Below are positions 10,854 to 10,854 of a DNA stretch of 10,854 nt, piece after piece. Position 1 is the stretch's first letter. Each line of letters begins with the position of its first letter. Source of the DNA: UBA57 sp963577725 (GTDB lineage Archaea > Thermoproteota > Nitrososphaeria > Nitrososphaerales > UBA57); NCBI GenBank assembly GCA_047517285.1, contig JAKZTE010000019.1, positions 1-10,854 of the forward strand. The letters run 5' to 3'. A program made the position numbers and the translations under genes. A model generated the notes under the pieces. That model did not search any database and was not told the origin of the DNA. It worked only from the letters and a program-made list of their open reading frames with translations.

Positions 10854-10854
10854 T

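Overview
The window looks like a piece of an AT-rich archaeal chromosome. The archaeal markers are GatD and GatE (the archaeal tRNA-dependent Glu-to-Gln amidotransferase), an Alba chromatin protein, ribosomal protein eL40, a free-standing Lrp/AsnC ligand-binding domain, TATA boxes about 27 bases before many starts, and tRNA genes with several introns outside the canonical site. A membrane-anchored type 1 copper protein, the Alba type and the multi-intron tRNAs together suggest Nitrososphaerota (Thaumarchaeota), probably a low-GC marine-type lineage. That assignment is inference: no rRNA or ammonia monooxygenase gene is present. There is no phage, transposon, CRISPR array or integrase.

Layout. 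Bases 1-2915 lie on the minus strand: a membrane-anchored HtrA protease with a collagen-like stalk, then gatD and the 5' part of gatE, which runs off the left edge. A divergent promoter at about 2938 also serves a plus-strand pair, a small cupin and a secreted PHB-depolymerase-like esterase. A three-helix membrane protein of unknown function (minus) meets the esterase end to end and diverges from thiL. thiL overlaps by 4 bases an orphan DNA methyltransferase, followed by a blue-copper protein. Bases 7441-7727 hold two tRNA genes transcribed away from one TATA box: tRNA-Gln(CUG), minus, with three short introns, and tRNA-Val(CAC), plus, with two. Then come eL40 and a RAM-domain protein (minus), alba (plus) with two tandem 24-bp repeats in its tail and a hairpin-plus-T-run terminator, a DsrE-like protein (minus), an unrecognised 126-residue protein (plus), and a divergent class-2-like dihydroorotate dehydrogenase (plus).

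How the parts relate. Most genes are housekeeping: translation (gatDE, tRNA-Gln, tRNA-Val, eL40), cofactor and nucleotide synthesis (thiL, pyrD), chromatin and DNA modification (alba, methyltransferase), and the cell surface (HtrA, esterase, copper protein). GatDE and its tRNA-Gln substrate are both in the window. The most unusual points are the architecture of the tRNA-Gln precursor, including a 5' leader that copies the acceptor strand, and the repeated use of one TATA box for two divergent genes. No gap between genes exceeds about 115 bases.
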